The notes: generated by a model from the sequence alone, not told the origin. A stretch of 64,000 nt of DNA from an uncultured Carboxylicivirga sp. (GCF_963668385.1 NZ_OY764327.1:4808501-4872500); one strand, 5' to 3'. Positions 37,814-47,612 are shown, numbered from the stretch's first letter. Numbers and translations: made by a program.

Positions 37814-38055
37814 TATGCAGCTCTATTGTAACAATCAACAACTTTAAACAGTTATTTTACCTTTTTAGTTAGGATTAAGTTCCGCAAAAGTATAAAAACC
37901 TTTTAAGAATTACAGAACTACATTAGGTTAAATATGTGTAAATACAGATTTAAGTAGTCCTTGTTTCATCTTAAAATATTGTATAAATTGAACGAGTTAA
38001 CACAAACTTAACATTCGTTTAATTTTAATTCAACCTTAGAGTAAAGTTCACTAAC

Positions 38056-38064
38056 TATGTTTGC
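38056..38064 (+). promoter_or_regulatory. Candidate -7 box for the phosphate transporter operon
   Basis: TATGTTTGC matches TAnnTTTGY exactly, about 33 nt before the ATG. The -33 position (TTAG near 38036) is weak. Confidence 0.4.
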
Positions 38065-38096
38065 CTCGCGAAAAAGAATTATAAACACATTTTTTG

Positions 38097-40349
38097 ATGG
38101 AAAATATCTATTTAATTTTGGTTATCGTATTGTTTGCGTTAGCCATATCTGACCTAATCGTTGGTGTTAGTAACGATGCTGTCAACTTTTTAAATTCAGC
38201 TATTGGAGCCAAGGCCGCTCCATACACCGTTATTATGATTGTTGCTGCGATAGGTATTCTGTTTGGAGCAACGTTTTCAAGCGGAATGATGGAAGTTGCC
38301 CGGAAGGGGATTTTTAATCCTCAGTTTTTCTTCTTTGATGAGATAATGATCATCTTTTTAGCTGTAATGATTACAGATGTAATCTTACTCGATTTGTTTA
38401 ATACATTTGGTATGCCAACTTCAACAACGGTATCCATCGTATTCGAAATCTTAGGTGCAGCAGTAGCCGTTTCAATCATCAAGGTAAGCAATGATCCGAG
38501 CATGAACGTTAGCCAGTACATCAATACTGCTAAAGCTTTGGCTATTATCTCCGGAATATTACTTTCGGTAGTCATTTCATTCTCAGTTGGCGCTATTGTT
38601 CAATACATTACCCGCCTGCTTTTTTCTTTTGATTATGACAAACGTCTGAACTATTTTGGAGCAATTTATGGTGGTATTGCTATTACAGCTATTACTTACT
38701 TTATTTTAGTTAAAGGAGCAAAAACCGTAACTTTTATTGATGATACCACAAAAGATTGGATTAAACACAATGGCATGACAATTATTGCCGTTAGTTTTGT
38801 GGCCTGGACTATTCTGCTTCAAATTCTGAAACTTATATTCAAGTTAGATATACTTAAAGTGATTGTATTGGCAGGTACTTTTGCCTTAGCAATGGCTTTT
38901 GCGGGTAACGACCTTGTTAACTTTATTGGAGTTCCGTTAGCTGGTTTTGAGTCATTCCACATCTTCCAAAAAGCAGGTTTAGATGCAGGAATGGTTAGTA
39001 TGGAAGCTTTAGCAGGTAAAGTACACACTCCAACCTATATGTTGATTATAGCTGGTTTGGTGATGGTAGTAACCTTATGGACATCTAAAAAAGCAAGAGC
39101 TGTAGTGCAAACTTCACTTGACTTAAGTCGTCAACAAGAAGGTGATGAACGCTTTGGATCATCTGTCCTTGCTCGTTCTATTGTTCGCAGCTCTATCAAT
39201 GCATCAAAAGCTGTTGAAAGTGTTTTGCCTGCAGCACTAAGCGCTCGAATCAATAAACAATTCGACTCTACTAACTACGATGAGAGAAGAAGAAAACTAG
39301 GAAAAGAAGCTCCTGCTTTTGATATGCTTCGAGCTTCGGTAAATCTAGTAGTAGCAAGTATCTTAATTTCGTTGGCAACCAATATGAAATTACCATTATC
39401 AACTACATATGTTACCTTTATGGTGGCTATGGGTAGTTCATTAGCCGACCGTGCTTGGGGACGCGAAAGCGCAGTTTACCGTATTACCGGAGTTCTTTCT
39501 GTAATTGGAGGATGGTTCTTTACGGCTTTCTCTGCTTTTACAGCAGCCTTTGTGATGGCAATGTTAATCGCAACTACAGGTCTTTGGATGATTGGAATTT
39601 TAATTCTGTTTGCCTTGTTTATGGTATTCAGAACTCACCTAATGCCTAAAAAAGCAAGTGAAGAAATTGAAGTATCAGATTACGAAATTGAGGAAGTTGA
39701 GGATGAAATTCCTGCTGAAAAGGTATTGGCAAAATGTACCAATAGTGTTACCAAAACTTTAGAAAGTATTGCTGATATATATGCTCAAACGATTCATGAC
39801 TTTGAGGCTGAAGATCGTAAAGGTTTAAAAGAGGTAAATAAAACGGTAAAATCGATTAACAAGAAAACCAAAAAGCTAAAAAGTAATGTTTATCCAACAG
39901 TAATGAAGCTTCAGGAACAATCGATTGATTCGAGTTTATACTATGTTCAGGTAATTGATTATTTACGAGAAACTGCTCATTGTTTATCTTTTATTTCAGA
40001 ACCTTGTTTCACTCACCTTGACAACAATCATAGAATCTTTAAGCCGGAGCAATTCGAAGATTTGAACAATGTAAATGCATCTGTTAAAGATTTTATTGCT
40101 GATACTGTTTCAATCATCAAAAAAGGTAATTACGAAAAACTCAATAAGCTAATGGATAAACAAGAAGACATTCTTGAATCAATTCGTGATTATAGAAAAG
40201 CACAGTTGAAACGTATTAAAAACGAAAAAGCTGGAACCAAAGTTAGCTTGCTCTACTTAAACATCTTACACGAAACACAAAATCTGATGTTACACATGGT
40301 TAACCTTGTAAAAGCACAACGCGATTTTGTTGATTTCCAAAAAAAGTAA
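38097..40349 (+). CDS. PiT-family inorganic phosphate transporter with PhoU-like C-terminal domain
   Basis: 750 residues from the ATG at 38097 (a TTG lies just before). About twelve membrane helices in residues 1-525. The PiT duplicated signature is visible as VGVSNDAVNFLNSAIG near the N-terminus and AGNDLVNFIGVPLAG in the middle. The last ~210 residues (about 540-750) are soluble, helical, acidic at first (EEIEVSDYEIEEVEDE) and PhoU-like in heptad pattern, so this is a transporter fused to its own probable regulator. It imports phosphate with protons or sodium. The downstream porin gene (125 nt) likely feeds phosphate through the outer membrane. Confidence 0.92.
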   Translation: MENIYLILVIVLFALAISDLIVGVSNDAVNFLNSAIGAKAAPYTVIMIVAAIGILFGATFSSGMMEVARKGIFNPQFFFFDEIMIIFLAVMITDVILLDLFNTFGMPTSTTVSIVFEILGAAVAVSIIKVSNDPSMNVSQYINTAKALAIISGILLSVVISFSVGAIVQYITRLLFSFDYDKRLNYFGAIYGGIAITAITYFILVKGAKTVTFIDDTTKDWIKHNGMTIIAVSFVAWTILLQILKLIFKLDILKVIVLAGTFALAMAFAGNDLVNFIGVPLAGFESFHIFQKAGLDAGMVSMEALAGKVHTPTYMLIIAGLVMVVTLWTSKKARAVVQTSLDLSRQQEGDERFGSSVLARSIVRSSINASKAVESVLPAALSARINKQFDSTNYDERRRKLGKEAPAFDMLRASVNLVVASILISLATNMKLPLSTTYVTFMVAMGSSLADRAWGRESAVYRITGVLSVIGGWFFTAFSAFTAAFVMAMLIATTGLWMIGILILFALFMVFRTHLMPKKASEEIEVSDYEIEEVEDEIPAEKVLAKCTNSVTKTLESIADIYAQTIHDFEAEDRKGLKEVNKTVKSINKKTKKLKSNVYPTVMKLQEQSIDSSLYYVQVIDYLRETAHCLSFISEPCFTHLDNNHRIFKPEQFEDLNNVNASVKDFIADTVSIIKKGNYEKLNKLMDKQEDILESIRDYRKAQLKRIKNEKAGTKVSLLYLNILHETQNLMLHMVNLVKAQRDFVDFQKK

Positions 40350-40360
40350 TATTCTCATAA

Positions 40361-40391
40361 AGGAAGAAGTTGCCACACACAACTTCTTCCT
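40361..40391 (+). other. Intercistronic hairpin between transporter and porin genes
   Basis: Perfect 12-bp stem AGGAAGAAGTTG/CAACTTCTTCCT (40361-40372 and 40380-40391) with a 7-nt loop, 12 nt after the transporter stop. No T-run follows, so it may attenuate or protect mRNA rather than fully terminate. Confidence 0.6.
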
Positions 40392-40474
40392 TCTTCACTC
40401 GTAACACACTATAATTTATTTTGTCTAAGGGGATTGGAGACAAATAAATTAGTCATTCATTTATTGGGAGAAAA

Positions 40475-41494
40475 ATGAAAAAAATCATGGTATTCATGGC
40501 TATAATGGCCATGTGGGCAAGTTATGTCACGGCCCAGCAACAAGAGGAATTTAAACCAACAGGACGTATGGAAGGACGTATTTTTACCGACTTTAGTACC
40601 GACATTGTTGGCGAAGGAAAAGAAAAAGCCTTTGAGCTTAAACGAGCCTATTTTGGTTACAACTATCAGATAACAGAAGATTTTAGAGCCCATGTACGTA
40701 TTGATGTAGGCGGTAGTGAATTTGTTATTGAAGATGCCCTTTCACAATACGTTTTCTTTAAAACAGCGGCTCTCTACTACGAAAAAGGACCATGGTTTGC
40801 TGCCTTTGGTCTACACGACACTTATCAATTTAAAGTACAGGAAAACCTTTGGGGCAAACGTTATATATTGCCGTCAATGCTCGACCGTCAAAAATTTGAT
40901 TTTAGTGCTGATGTTGGTGCCTCTGGACAATACAGAGCAGATAATTTCTCAGTTGATCTTGGGTTATTCAATGGTGAAGGTTATAAACAATTACAACAAG
41001 ACGATGCCTTTAGAGGTAGCTTAGGTATTACAGGTTGGTTTCTTGATAAAAAAATTATTGCCCGCCTCTACTCTGACTATTCAAGTCGCGATGTACATTT
41101 ATCTTCGTACACTGGCTTTATTGGTTTAGATTTAGATAAATTCACCTTTGGAGCTGAATACACTCATCAGGAAAACTACTTCTATTTTGATGGTCATAAC
41201 AGAAATGCTTACTCATTCTTTTCGCAATACAACTTTACTGACAGATTTGGAGTTTGGGCTCGTATCGACGGAATGAATTCAAAATTTAGTTACATCGATA
41301 ATCCGGATGAAGACCAGGCCAGTCATATTGCAAGATGGAATAACAAGGATGGTGAAGATATTTTTGCCGGTATTGAATATAAATTAGTACCTAAACGAAT
41401 TAACACATCAATAAACTATCAACACCATCACTCAAATGATACTGATCCAGTTGATACTGGCAGATTATTTTTCAATTTAGAAGTTCGCTTTTAA
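40475..41494 (+). CDS. Outer-membrane porin, phosphate-selective porin-like
   Basis: 339 residues. Signal peptide MKKIMVFMAIMAMWASYVTA, then alternating beta-strands typical of a 16-strand porin, starting GRMEGRIFTDFSTDI and ending in the aromatic F (FFNLEVRF), which is the barrel-insertion signal. GGGAG-like GGGAGAAAA precedes the ATG. Position 125 nt after the PiT transporter suggests it lets phosphate through the outer membrane, as in porins O and P; family membership is by pattern and context, not by a unique motif. Confidence 0.75.
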   Translation: MKKIMVFMAIMAMWASYVTAQQQEEFKPTGRMEGRIFTDFSTDIVGEGKEKAFELKRAYFGYNYQITEDFRAHVRIDVGGSEFVIEDALSQYVFFKTAALYYEKGPWFAAFGLHDTYQFKVQENLWGKRYILPSMLDRQKFDFSADVGASGQYRADNFSVDLGLFNGEGYKQLQQDDAFRGSLGITGWFLDKKIIARLYSDYSSRDVHLSSYTGFIGLDLDKFTFGAEYTHQENYFYFDGHNRNAYSFFSQYNFTDRFGVWARIDGMNSKFSYIDNPDEDQASHIARWNNKDGEDIFAGIEYKLVPKRINTSINYQHHHSNDTDPVDTGRLFFNLEVRF

Positions 41495-41512
41495 AAAAAC
41501 ATACCTTATTAC

Positions 41513-41546
41513 AAGCCACTTTGAAACATCAGAGTGGCTTTTTTTT
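41513..41546 (+). terminator. Terminator of the porin gene
   Basis: Stem AAGCCACT/AGTGGCTT (41513-41520 and 41533-41540) with inner TGA/TCA pairing, followed by eight Ts. Confidence 0.88.
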
Positions 41547-41567
41547 ATTAGATTCTTAAAAAATATA

Positions 41568-41589
41568 AAATCCCTATAAATAGGGATTT
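41568..41589 (+). promoter_or_regulatory. 22-bp palindromic operator candidate before the His-rich peptide and TonB receptor
   Basis: Perfect arms AAATCCCTAT (41568-41577) and ATAGGGATTT (41580-41589) with a 2-nt spacer. The right arm covers a TTTG -33 box (41587-41590), placed 19 nt before CATTTTTG (41610-41617), a one-mismatch -7 box. A dimeric repressor bound here would block the promoter. Confidence 0.65.
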
Positions 41590-41621
41590 GGCGTATTAAA
41601 GATTTTTTTCATTTTTGTATT

Positions 41622-41969
41622 GTGAAAAAACAGTATGCCATATACCTAAATCATCTAAGACGAATAAGCGCATTGCTTATCGTCGCCTTTTTGCTGCAGG
41701 TTGTAAACAATGCTCTGTTCTTTCATACGCACACCACAGCTAGCGGAAAGATTTTTCATCACGCACATCCTAACTGTGGTCACCACTCTCATTCCGATTA
41801 TCAATTTAATTTTTACGATCAGCTACAACTTCTCAGTAGCATCGATATTCCAAAGTTAATCAATGAATGTACTCTTCAATTAATTTTTAAATACGAAGAG
41901 AATTATACATCCTTACATTCATCTTTTCATTTTTATAATCTATCACACAGAGGCCCTCCAGTTATTTGA
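41622..41969 (+). CDS. His-rich membrane-anchored small protein, putative metal binder
   Basis: 115 residues, GTG start at 41622; no ATG occurs in frame. A membrane helix or uncleaved signal at ~13-32 (ISALLIVAFLLQVVNNALFF) is followed by a His-dense segment (FHTHTTASGKIFHHAHPNCGHHSHS, about 34-58, described here by its eight His and one Cys) and a C-terminal amphipathic part. It should face the periplasm. The TonB receptor starts 62 nt downstream with no terminator between, so a role in handling the metal or metallophore the receptor imports is likely. I know no named family. The start lies only 4 nt after the -7 box, so the mRNA may be leaderless. Confidence 0.65.
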   Translation: MKKQYAIYLNHLRRISALLIVAFLLQVVNNALFFHTHTTASGKIFHHAHPNCGHHSHSDYQFNFYDQLQLLSSIDIPKLINECTLQLIFKYEENYTSLHSSFHFYNLSHRGPPVI

Positions 41970-42031
41970 TAACACATACTTTATCAATTAATTAACAATA
42001 CAGAATAACTTATTTTAGATTATCAAACAAA

Positions 42032-44413
42032 ATGAAAACAAGCTATTTATATGCCATTGTCATGGCTATACTATGCATTTTTGCATTCCGACCGTCAGCC
42101 TATACACAAACTCCCCCACCTGAACCAATTTGTCGTTTAACAGGTACGATTACAGCCGAAGGTGAACCTTTACCTTTTGCCACCATCACAATTAATAACA
42201 CAACATTAGGTGCTGCTTCCGATTTACAAGGAGCATTTGAATTGGGGCATATTCCAACTGGTGAATTCTTGGTTAAAGCTCAAGCCATAGGCTACAAACC
42301 CATTGAAAAACAAATAACTTTCGAAGCCGGAAAAACAGCAAATATCACTTTTGATCTTGAAAGTGATGTTTTAGGATTAGAGCAGGTTGTAGTTACAGCC
42401 GATCGGAAAGAAACCAAAAGAACACAAGCATCGGTTATTGTTAATACAGTTACACCAAAGCTTCTTAATAACTCCGAATCAATTTCAATTGGCGAAGGAT
42501 TAAATTACGTTCCCGGATTACGATTGGAAAACAATTGTCAGAATTGTGGTTTTACACAAATTCGTATGAACGGAATGGACGGGGCACACTCTCAGGTACT
42601 AATTAACAACCGTGCCATTTTTAGTAATCTGGCAGGTGTATATGGTTTAGAACTGATGCCAGCCAGTATGATTGAGCGAATTGAAGTAATAAGAGGAGGT
42701 GGTTCAGCTCTTTACGGAAGTAATGCTGTGGCCGGAACCGTTAATCTCATAACCAAAGATCCACTTGCAAATGCTTATGAGATTAGCTCTCAATACAGTT
42801 CGATAGGCGTTGGAACTGATGGTAAAACTTCTTCTGATTATTCAACTAACCTTAATACAACTATTGTAAGCGAAGATAAAAGAACAGGTTTAGCACTTTT
42901 TGGTTTTTACCGAAATCGCGATCCTTACGATGCTAATGATGACTCATACTCTGAAATATCTAAAATAGAAAACCTTACTTTAGGTGCTCGTTTAAATCAT
43001 CGTATTGACTATAGAAGCAAAGTCACTCTGGATTTTATTCAAATGAATGAAGAGCGTCGCGGTGGTAATAAATTTGATTATCCAAGCCATGAAGCTGATA
43101 TCTCAGAAGCAGTTGAGCACAAAATAACAACAACAGCTCTAACTTATGAGCGATTTGTTGGAACAGGAAGCTTATGGTCTGTGTACGGATCGGCACAAAA
43201 TGTTGACAGAGCATCGTACTACGGAGCTAATCAAAGTCTTGCTGATTATGGACAAACCGATGGTCTGACCTACAATATTGGAACTCAGTTTAAATCTGAT
43301 TTTGGTAACAATTCCATTATATCAGGTATAGAAGCAGTTAATGATGTACTCGAAGACAACAAGTTGGGGTATCTCGACATTGAAACCGGAGAACATATAC
43401 CCAATACGGTAATTACCGATCAAAAGAAGAGCGTATACGGTGTTTTTGCACAATACGACCGACAACTGGGTAAAGTAAAAGTATCGTTTGGTGGCCGTTT
43501 TGATCACTATGAAATTACTGATTTGGAACATAAAGATGGGAATAACAATGGTAATGTATTTAGTCCTCGAGCCAATGTACTGTGGCATATTCTCCCATCA
43601 TTACAATGGAGAGCAAGTTACTCACAAGGCTACAGAGCTCCTCAGGTTTTTGACGAAGATTTACATATCGAAACCTCTGGTTCACGTAAAGTAATACATG
43701 CCAATGATGCAAATCTAAAAGAAGAGACCAGTCATAGTTATATGACATCTTTCGATTTTAACAAGCAATTTGGCATTTGGAAAATTGGATTATTAGCCGA
43801 AGGATTTTACACGAATCTTAATGATGCATTTGCTTCTTCACCGGAGTATGACGAAACAACCGGAGTAACAACCTACATCAGAAGCAACGATGAAAATGGA
43901 GCAACAGTGAAAGGTGTTAACTTCGAAGCTACAGTGTCACCAACAAACAAAATGTATTTACGAGCAGGATTTACCAAACAAACGAGCACATTTGGATCGG
44001 CTCAGGAACTTGGTGAAAAGGATTTCTTGCGTACTCCTAACGATTATGGTTTCTTCTCTATTGATTATGATGTTTTACCTGACCTTTGTTTAATTGCAAC
44101 TGGAACTTACACAGGCAAAATGAAGATTGCCTATTATGGTGAAAACTTCAAAGAAAATGATAACATTATTATTGAAGATGATATTTCAGGAGCCATTCGT
44201 ACCACACCAACTTTCTTCGACCTTGGCTTTAAGGCTGAGTATAAACTTAAACTTAGTGGTTTACCTTTTCAAGTATTTGCAGGAGTTAAAAATATCTTCA
44301 ATTCGTATCAAAGCGATTTTGATTATGGTGTTGATCGTGATCCAGCATACATTTACGGTCCAATGAATCCACGTACTATCTATTGCGGTATTAAACTTAG
44401 TAACATACTATAA
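42032..44413 (+). CDS. TonB-dependent receptor, probably for a metal or metallophore
   Basis: 793 residues. Signal peptide (residues 1-~25, SYLYAIVMAILCIFAFRPSAY), CarboxypepD_reg-like domain ~35-120 (GTITAEGEPLPFATITI), plug ~125-250 with NNCQNCGFTQIRMNGM (a Cys pair 3 apart), IEVIRGGGSALYGSNAVAGTVNLIT, and a full barrel ending GIKLSNIL. The Cys-containing plug variant resembles the CirA-like receptors of Bacteroides. Directly behind the His-rich protein and a palindromic operator, so metal-repressed expression is a fair guess. Substrate not shown by sequence. Closed by a 16-bp bidirectional terminator. Confidence 0.9.
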   Translation: MKTSYLYAIVMAILCIFAFRPSAYTQTPPPEPICRLTGTITAEGEPLPFATITINNTTLGAASDLQGAFELGHIPTGEFLVKAQAIGYKPIEKQITFEAGKTANITFDLESDVLGLEQVVVTADRKETKRTQASVIVNTVTPKLLNNSESISIGEGLNYVPGLRLENNCQNCGFTQIRMNGMDGAHSQVLINNRAIFSNLAGVYGLELMPASMIERIEVIRGGGSALYGSNAVAGTVNLITKDPLANAYEISSQYSSIGVGTDGKTSSDYSTNLNTTIVSEDKRTGLALFGFYRNRDPYDANDDSYSEISKIENLTLGARLNHRIDYRSKVTLDFIQMNEERRGGNKFDYPSHEADISEAVEHKITTTALTYERFVGTGSLWSVYGSAQNVDRASYYGANQSLADYGQTDGLTYNIGTQFKSDFGNNSIISGIEAVNDVLEDNKLGYLDIETGEHIPNTVITDQKKSVYGVFAQYDRQLGKVKVSFGGRFDHYEITDLEHKDGNNNGNVFSPRANVLWHILPSLQWRASYSQGYRAPQVFDEDLHIETSGSRKVIHANDANLKEETSHSYMTSFDFNKQFGIWKIGLLAEGFYTNLNDAFASSPEYDETTGVTTYIRSNDENGATVKGVNFEATVSPTNKMYLRAGFTKQTSTFGSAQELGEKDFLRTPNDYGFFSIDYDVLPDLCLIATGTYTGKMKIAYYGENFKENDNIIIEDDISGAIRTTPTFFDLGFKAEYKLKLSGLPFQVFAGVKNIFNSYQSDFDYGVDRDPAYIYGPMNPRTIYCGIKLSNIL

Positions 44414-44431
44414 ATCATCGTACACAAAATA

Positions 44432-44468
44432 AAAAGCCCCTTCATTAATCAATAATGAAGGGGCTTTT
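44432..44468. terminator. Bidirectional terminator after the TonB receptor
   Basis: Perfect 16-bp stem AAAAGCCCCTTCATTA/TAATGAAGGGGCTTTT (44432-44447 and 44453-44468), 5-nt loop, with A- and T-runs at both sides. Serves the receptor and the converging membrane-protein gene. Confidence 0.92.
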
Positions 44469-44484
44469 CTTTATTTATATCTAA

Positions 44485-44952
44485 TTACCTTATCCATTTT
44501 TTATCTGGAGATGTACAATCATATACTTTTAAATCAAGTGTCTCTGCTATTTTCATCGCTTCATCAAGTGCCCTTTCTTTATCAAATGAGCTTAATTTTA
44601 TAACTCTTTTCTGACCTTCAACTGCTAAAATAAGTTTATATTGATAATCACTAGAGTCAGCTTCTCCAGCATCTCCCTCACTTACCGATATATACCTAAC
44701 TACCGATACATATTTTATTTCAGGTAAATGTCGCCATCCTCCAAGTGTATAACCTAGTATTTTTGAATAATTTCGATAGCGTTTATTGGTAGTATCAATT
44801 TCGATACCTGCCGAATATGTTAATACTGCCACTCCAATTGCTACTGCTAATAAACCTGTTTCAATATAAAAAAATGATAAAATTGCAGCTGCAATAAAAT
44901 AAGATATAAAAAAGGCATTTAAACGGTTAGCGGTGAAGGTAGATTTGTACAT
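44485..44952 (-). CDS. Small membrane protein with two N-terminal helices
   Basis: 155 residues from the ATG at 44950-44952 (a TTG 24 nt upstream is the only longer start). Two membrane segments at ~13-30 and ~33-52 (ISYFIAAAILSFFYI, LLAVAIGVAVLTY) followed by a ~100-residue cytoplasmic domain with beta-strands (YKLILAVEGQKRVIKLSSF) resembling bacterial PH-like folds. Not recognised as a named family. Single gene between terminators. Confidence 0.6.
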   Translation of the reverse strand: MYKSTFTANRLNAFFISYFIAAAILSFFYIETGLLAVAIGVAVLTYSAGIEIDTTNKRYRNYSKILGYTLGGWRHLPEIKYVSVVRYISVSEGDAGEADSSDYQYKLILAVEGQKRVIKLSSFDKERALDEAMKIAETLDLKVYDCTSPDKKWIR

Positions 44953-45076
44953 AGAAGTGATATTAGTTGTTTTCAAGTGTTAAATATATAAAATATAATT
45001 TAACAAACAATAGAAATATCGAAACTAACTATCACATATTCTATACCTAAAACAAATAACACCAATATATAAATCA

Positions 45077-45101
45077 AAAGGCTACCATAGTGGCAGCCTT
45101 T
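45077..45101 (-). terminator. Terminator of fhs
   Basis: Stem AAAGGCTaCCA/TGGcAGCCTTT with a TAG loop and one mismatch, then TTTTGATTT on the minus strand, 26 nt past the fhs stop. Confidence 0.75.
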
Positions 45102-45126
45102 GATATATGTATAACGTAATATAATC

Positions 45127-46821
45127 TTATGACAAACCCGAAATAACTCCTTCGGTATTAATATCCATTCCTTCAGCTGCAGGAATGGCCGGTAAACCAG
45201 GCATACGCATCATCTTTCCTAAGATAGGTATAATAAAACCAGCTCCAGCAGCAAATTCAAATTCACGAACTGTTACTTTAAATCCTTTTGGACGACCAAT
45301 TAATTTATCATTATCAGAAAAAGATTTTTGCGTTTTAGCCATACATATGGGTAATTTATCTAAGCCAAGTGCTTCAATCTTTTTAATATCAGCCAATGCT
45401 TGTTTCGAAAAATCAACACCATCAGCTCCGTAAATTTCACGAGCAATAGTTTCGATTTTTTCAATTACAGGGGCATTATAATCATAAAGTGGTTTAAAAT
45501 TACTTTCACCTTGTTCAATTGCTTCTACTACAGCCTGAGCTAACTCCATTGTTCCATCACCACCTAAGCCCCAACCTCGGCTAGTAACTGCTTCAACACC
45601 CATTTCTTTACAGCGACATTTTACCAATGCGATTTCTTCTTCGCTATCAGAAACAAAGTTATTAATGGCAACAACTGGTTTTAGTCCAAACTTAAAAGCA
45701 TTCTCAATGTGCTTTTCTAAGTTAGCAAAGCCGGCTTCTACCCTTTCTTTGCTTGGAGTATCATATTCTTCTTTAGCAGCACCTCCATGATGACGCAATG
45801 CGCGAATAGTTGCTACAATCACCATTGTATCTGGTTTTAAATCACCAGCAACAGATTTGATATTTAAAAACTTCTCGGCTCCTAAATCAGCTCCAAAACC
45901 GGCTTCAGTAACAACATAGTCAGACAAAGACAATCCCATTTTAGTAGCTAATATTGTGTTGGTTCCTTGTGCAATATTGGCAAATGGCCCACCATGAATA
46001 ATAGCTGGATTACCTTCTAATGTTTGAACCAGATTAGGCATGATAGCATCTTTCAACAACAAAGCCATTGGACCTTGTGCATTCAAATCGCGAGCATACA
46101 CCGGCTTTTTGTCAAATGTGAATCCAACAAATATATTTCCTAATCGATCTTTTAAATCATCTAAGCTGGTAGCCATACACAAAATAGCCATCACCTCTGA
46201 AGCAGCTGTAATATTAAATCCATCCTGACGAGGAATTCCGTTTGCCGTACCTCCCAAACCAATGGTAATATCCCGTAAAGCACGATCGTTCATATCAATT
46301 ACTCGTTTCCAAACAATGGTTCGTGGATCAATATTTAGACTACGAGTCCTGCTTTGAATATTATTATCAATCAATGCTGATAAAAGATTATTGGCTTTTT
46401 CAATGGCCGAAAAATCACCGGTAAAATGAAGATTAATATCTTCCATTGGCACCACTTGCGAGTATCCGCCACCAGCGGCACCGCCTTTAATACCAAAAAC
46501 AGGACCTAACGAAGGTTCACGCAAAACAGCAGTAGCTTGCTTACCTATTTTATTTAATCCTTCGGTTAATCCAATAGACACTGTAGTTTTACCTTCACCA
46601 GCTGGTGTTGGAGTAAGCGCAGTAACCAAAATTAATTTGTTCTTCTTCGCTTTTTCTTCGTCAATCAAACTCAATGGAAGCTTGGCTTTATACTTGCCAT
46701 ACATCTCAATATCATCCGAATCGATATTCAATTTGGCTGCAATTTTTGAAATGTGCTGCATTTGAGCCGACTGGGCTATCTCTAAATCAGTTTTAAACTT
46801 TTGGGCTGTATTCAACTCCAT
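45127..46821 (-). CDS. fhs: Formate-tetrahydrofolate ligase
   Basis: 564 residues (family ~555). It makes 10-formyl-THF from formate, THF and ATP. Seen: P-loop [11 protein letters not shown] (71-81), [23 protein letters not shown] just after it, and the C-terminal [19 protein letters not shown] block typical of the family. With PFL producing formate in the same window this closes a formate-to-folate route for purines (purC is 3 kb away) and serine-glycine chemistry. ATG at 46819-46821; a -7 box candidate at 46872-46879. Confidence 0.97.
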   Translation of the reverse strand: MELNTAQKFKTDLEIAQSAQMQHISKIAAKLNIDSDDIEMYGKYKAKLPLSLIDEEKAKKNKLILVTALTPTPAGEGKTTVSIGLTEGLNKIGKQATAVLREPSLGPVFGIKGGAAGGGYSQVVPMEDINLHFTGDFSAIEKANNLLSALIDNNIQSRTRSLNIDPRTIVWKRVIDMNDRALRDITIGLGGTANGIPRQDGFNITAASEVMAILCMATSLDDLKDRLGNIFVGFTFDKKPVYARDLNAQGPMALLLKDAIMPNLVQTLEGNPAIIHGGPFANIAQGTNTILATKMGLSLSDYVVTEAGFGADLGAEKFLNIKSVAGDLKPDTMVIVATIRALRHHGGAAKEEYDTPSKERVEAGFANLEKHIENAFKFGLKPVVAINNFVSDSEEEIALVKCRCKEMGVEAVTSRGWGLGGDGTMELAQAVVEAIEQGESNFKPLYDYNAPVIEKIETIAREIYGADGVDFSKQALADIKKIEALGLDKLPICMAKTQKSFSDNDKLIGRPKGFKVTVREFEFAAGAGFIIPILGKMMRMPGLPAIPAAEGMDINTEGVISGLS

Positions 46822-46870
46822 GTAATACTAGTCTTAAATGTCTACTAAATTCGCTTCGAAAATTGAAGCT

Positions 46871-46879
46871 GCAAAAATA
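46871..46879 (-). promoter_or_regulatory. Candidate -7 box for fhs
   Basis: Minus-strand TATTTTTGC matches TAnnTTTGY, about 50 nt before the fhs ATG. No good -33 box at the expected distance. Confidence 0.35.
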
Positions 46880-46943
46880 CTCTCTTCTTCTCAATTCTAC
46901 AGGTGATTTTTATCAGATTTTTTATCTCTTAACATTTATAAAT

Positions 46944-46970
46944 AAAAAACCCGTCATAATACTGACGGGT
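46944..46970 (-). terminator. Terminator of the secreted hypothetical gene
   Basis: Stem ACCCGTCA/TGACGGGT (46949-46956 and 46963-46970), then TTTTTTATTTAT on the minus strand, 24 nt after the stop. Confidence 0.85.
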
Positions 46971-46994
46971 CTTATTAATATCTTACCTGAATAA

Positions 46995-47612
46995 TTAATG
47001 TCTTACTCTACAAATTGATTCGGATGAATGATCTCTTACCCTGTAAAATCCATATTGGTAAGGTATATAATAATAGCCATCTTTAAAATAATAATTAAAT
47101 CCATTAACCTTACGTATACTGCAACGACGCGGTGCATACCTAACGGTTGGCAATTGTAACTCTACCTCTCTGAATCCACTACCAGGCCAGTAAGTATAAA
47201 ACCGTCCTCTGCAATGATAAAAAGTGTCGTAACCTATTACAAAACTAATATAATGAGGCGAAGGAAGTTGCTGATAATATACATGGTGATTGTGATAAGC
47301 GTAACCTTTAGTATGTACATGCATTGTTGACGGATGATTATTAACTACATTACACCCTACTATACAATGATTACTTACATGCATATTTTGATGACTTTCA
47401 CGATAGTTTTTATTATACTTCTGTTTCTTACAATTCTCTTTATTTCCAATATTATACCTATACTCCTTTGTAGAGGAACGAGTTACTCTTGTTCGCCCAT
47501 CTGTTCTTCGTCCCTGGTTTCTGTCTGATCGTCTTTCTTGTGAAATGATTGAATTAGTAGAAAAAACAAACATTCCCAACAATACCGTATATAATAATTG
47601 TTTCGCTTTCAT
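46995..47612 (-). CDS. Secreted Tyr/His-rich hypothetical protein
   Basis: 205 residues. Signal peptide (KAKQLLYTVLLGMFVFSTNSI), a basic low-complexity stretch (RRSDRNQGRRTDGRTRVTR, ~28-46), a His/Asn-rich middle (CIVGCNVVNNHPSTMHVHTKG) and a C-terminal repeat of short Tyr-rich turns (NYYFKDGYYYIPYQYGFYRV) like the DUF6515-type secreted proteins of Bacteroidota that carry YYYxxGxYY motifs. Two Cys late in the chain could form a disulfide. Function unknown. Probably extracytoplasmic. ATG at 47610-47612, own terminator. Confidence 0.65.
   Translation of the reverse strand: MKAKQLLYTVLLGMFVFSTNSIISQERRSDRNQGRRTDGRTRVTRSSTKEYRYNIGNKENCKKQKYNKNYRESHQNMHVSNHCIVGCNVVNNHPSTMHVHTKGYAYHNHHVYYQQLPSPHYISFVIGYDTFYHCRGRFYTYWPGSGFREVELQLPTVRYAPRRCSIRKVNGFNYYFKDGYYYIPYQYGFYRVRDHSSESICRVRH

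Noticed and set aside
41622-41969. His-rich peptide as random open frame
   Set aside because: Kept as a gene: it has a membrane helix, a dense His cluster and a promoter/operator in front, and leads straight into the receptor gene.
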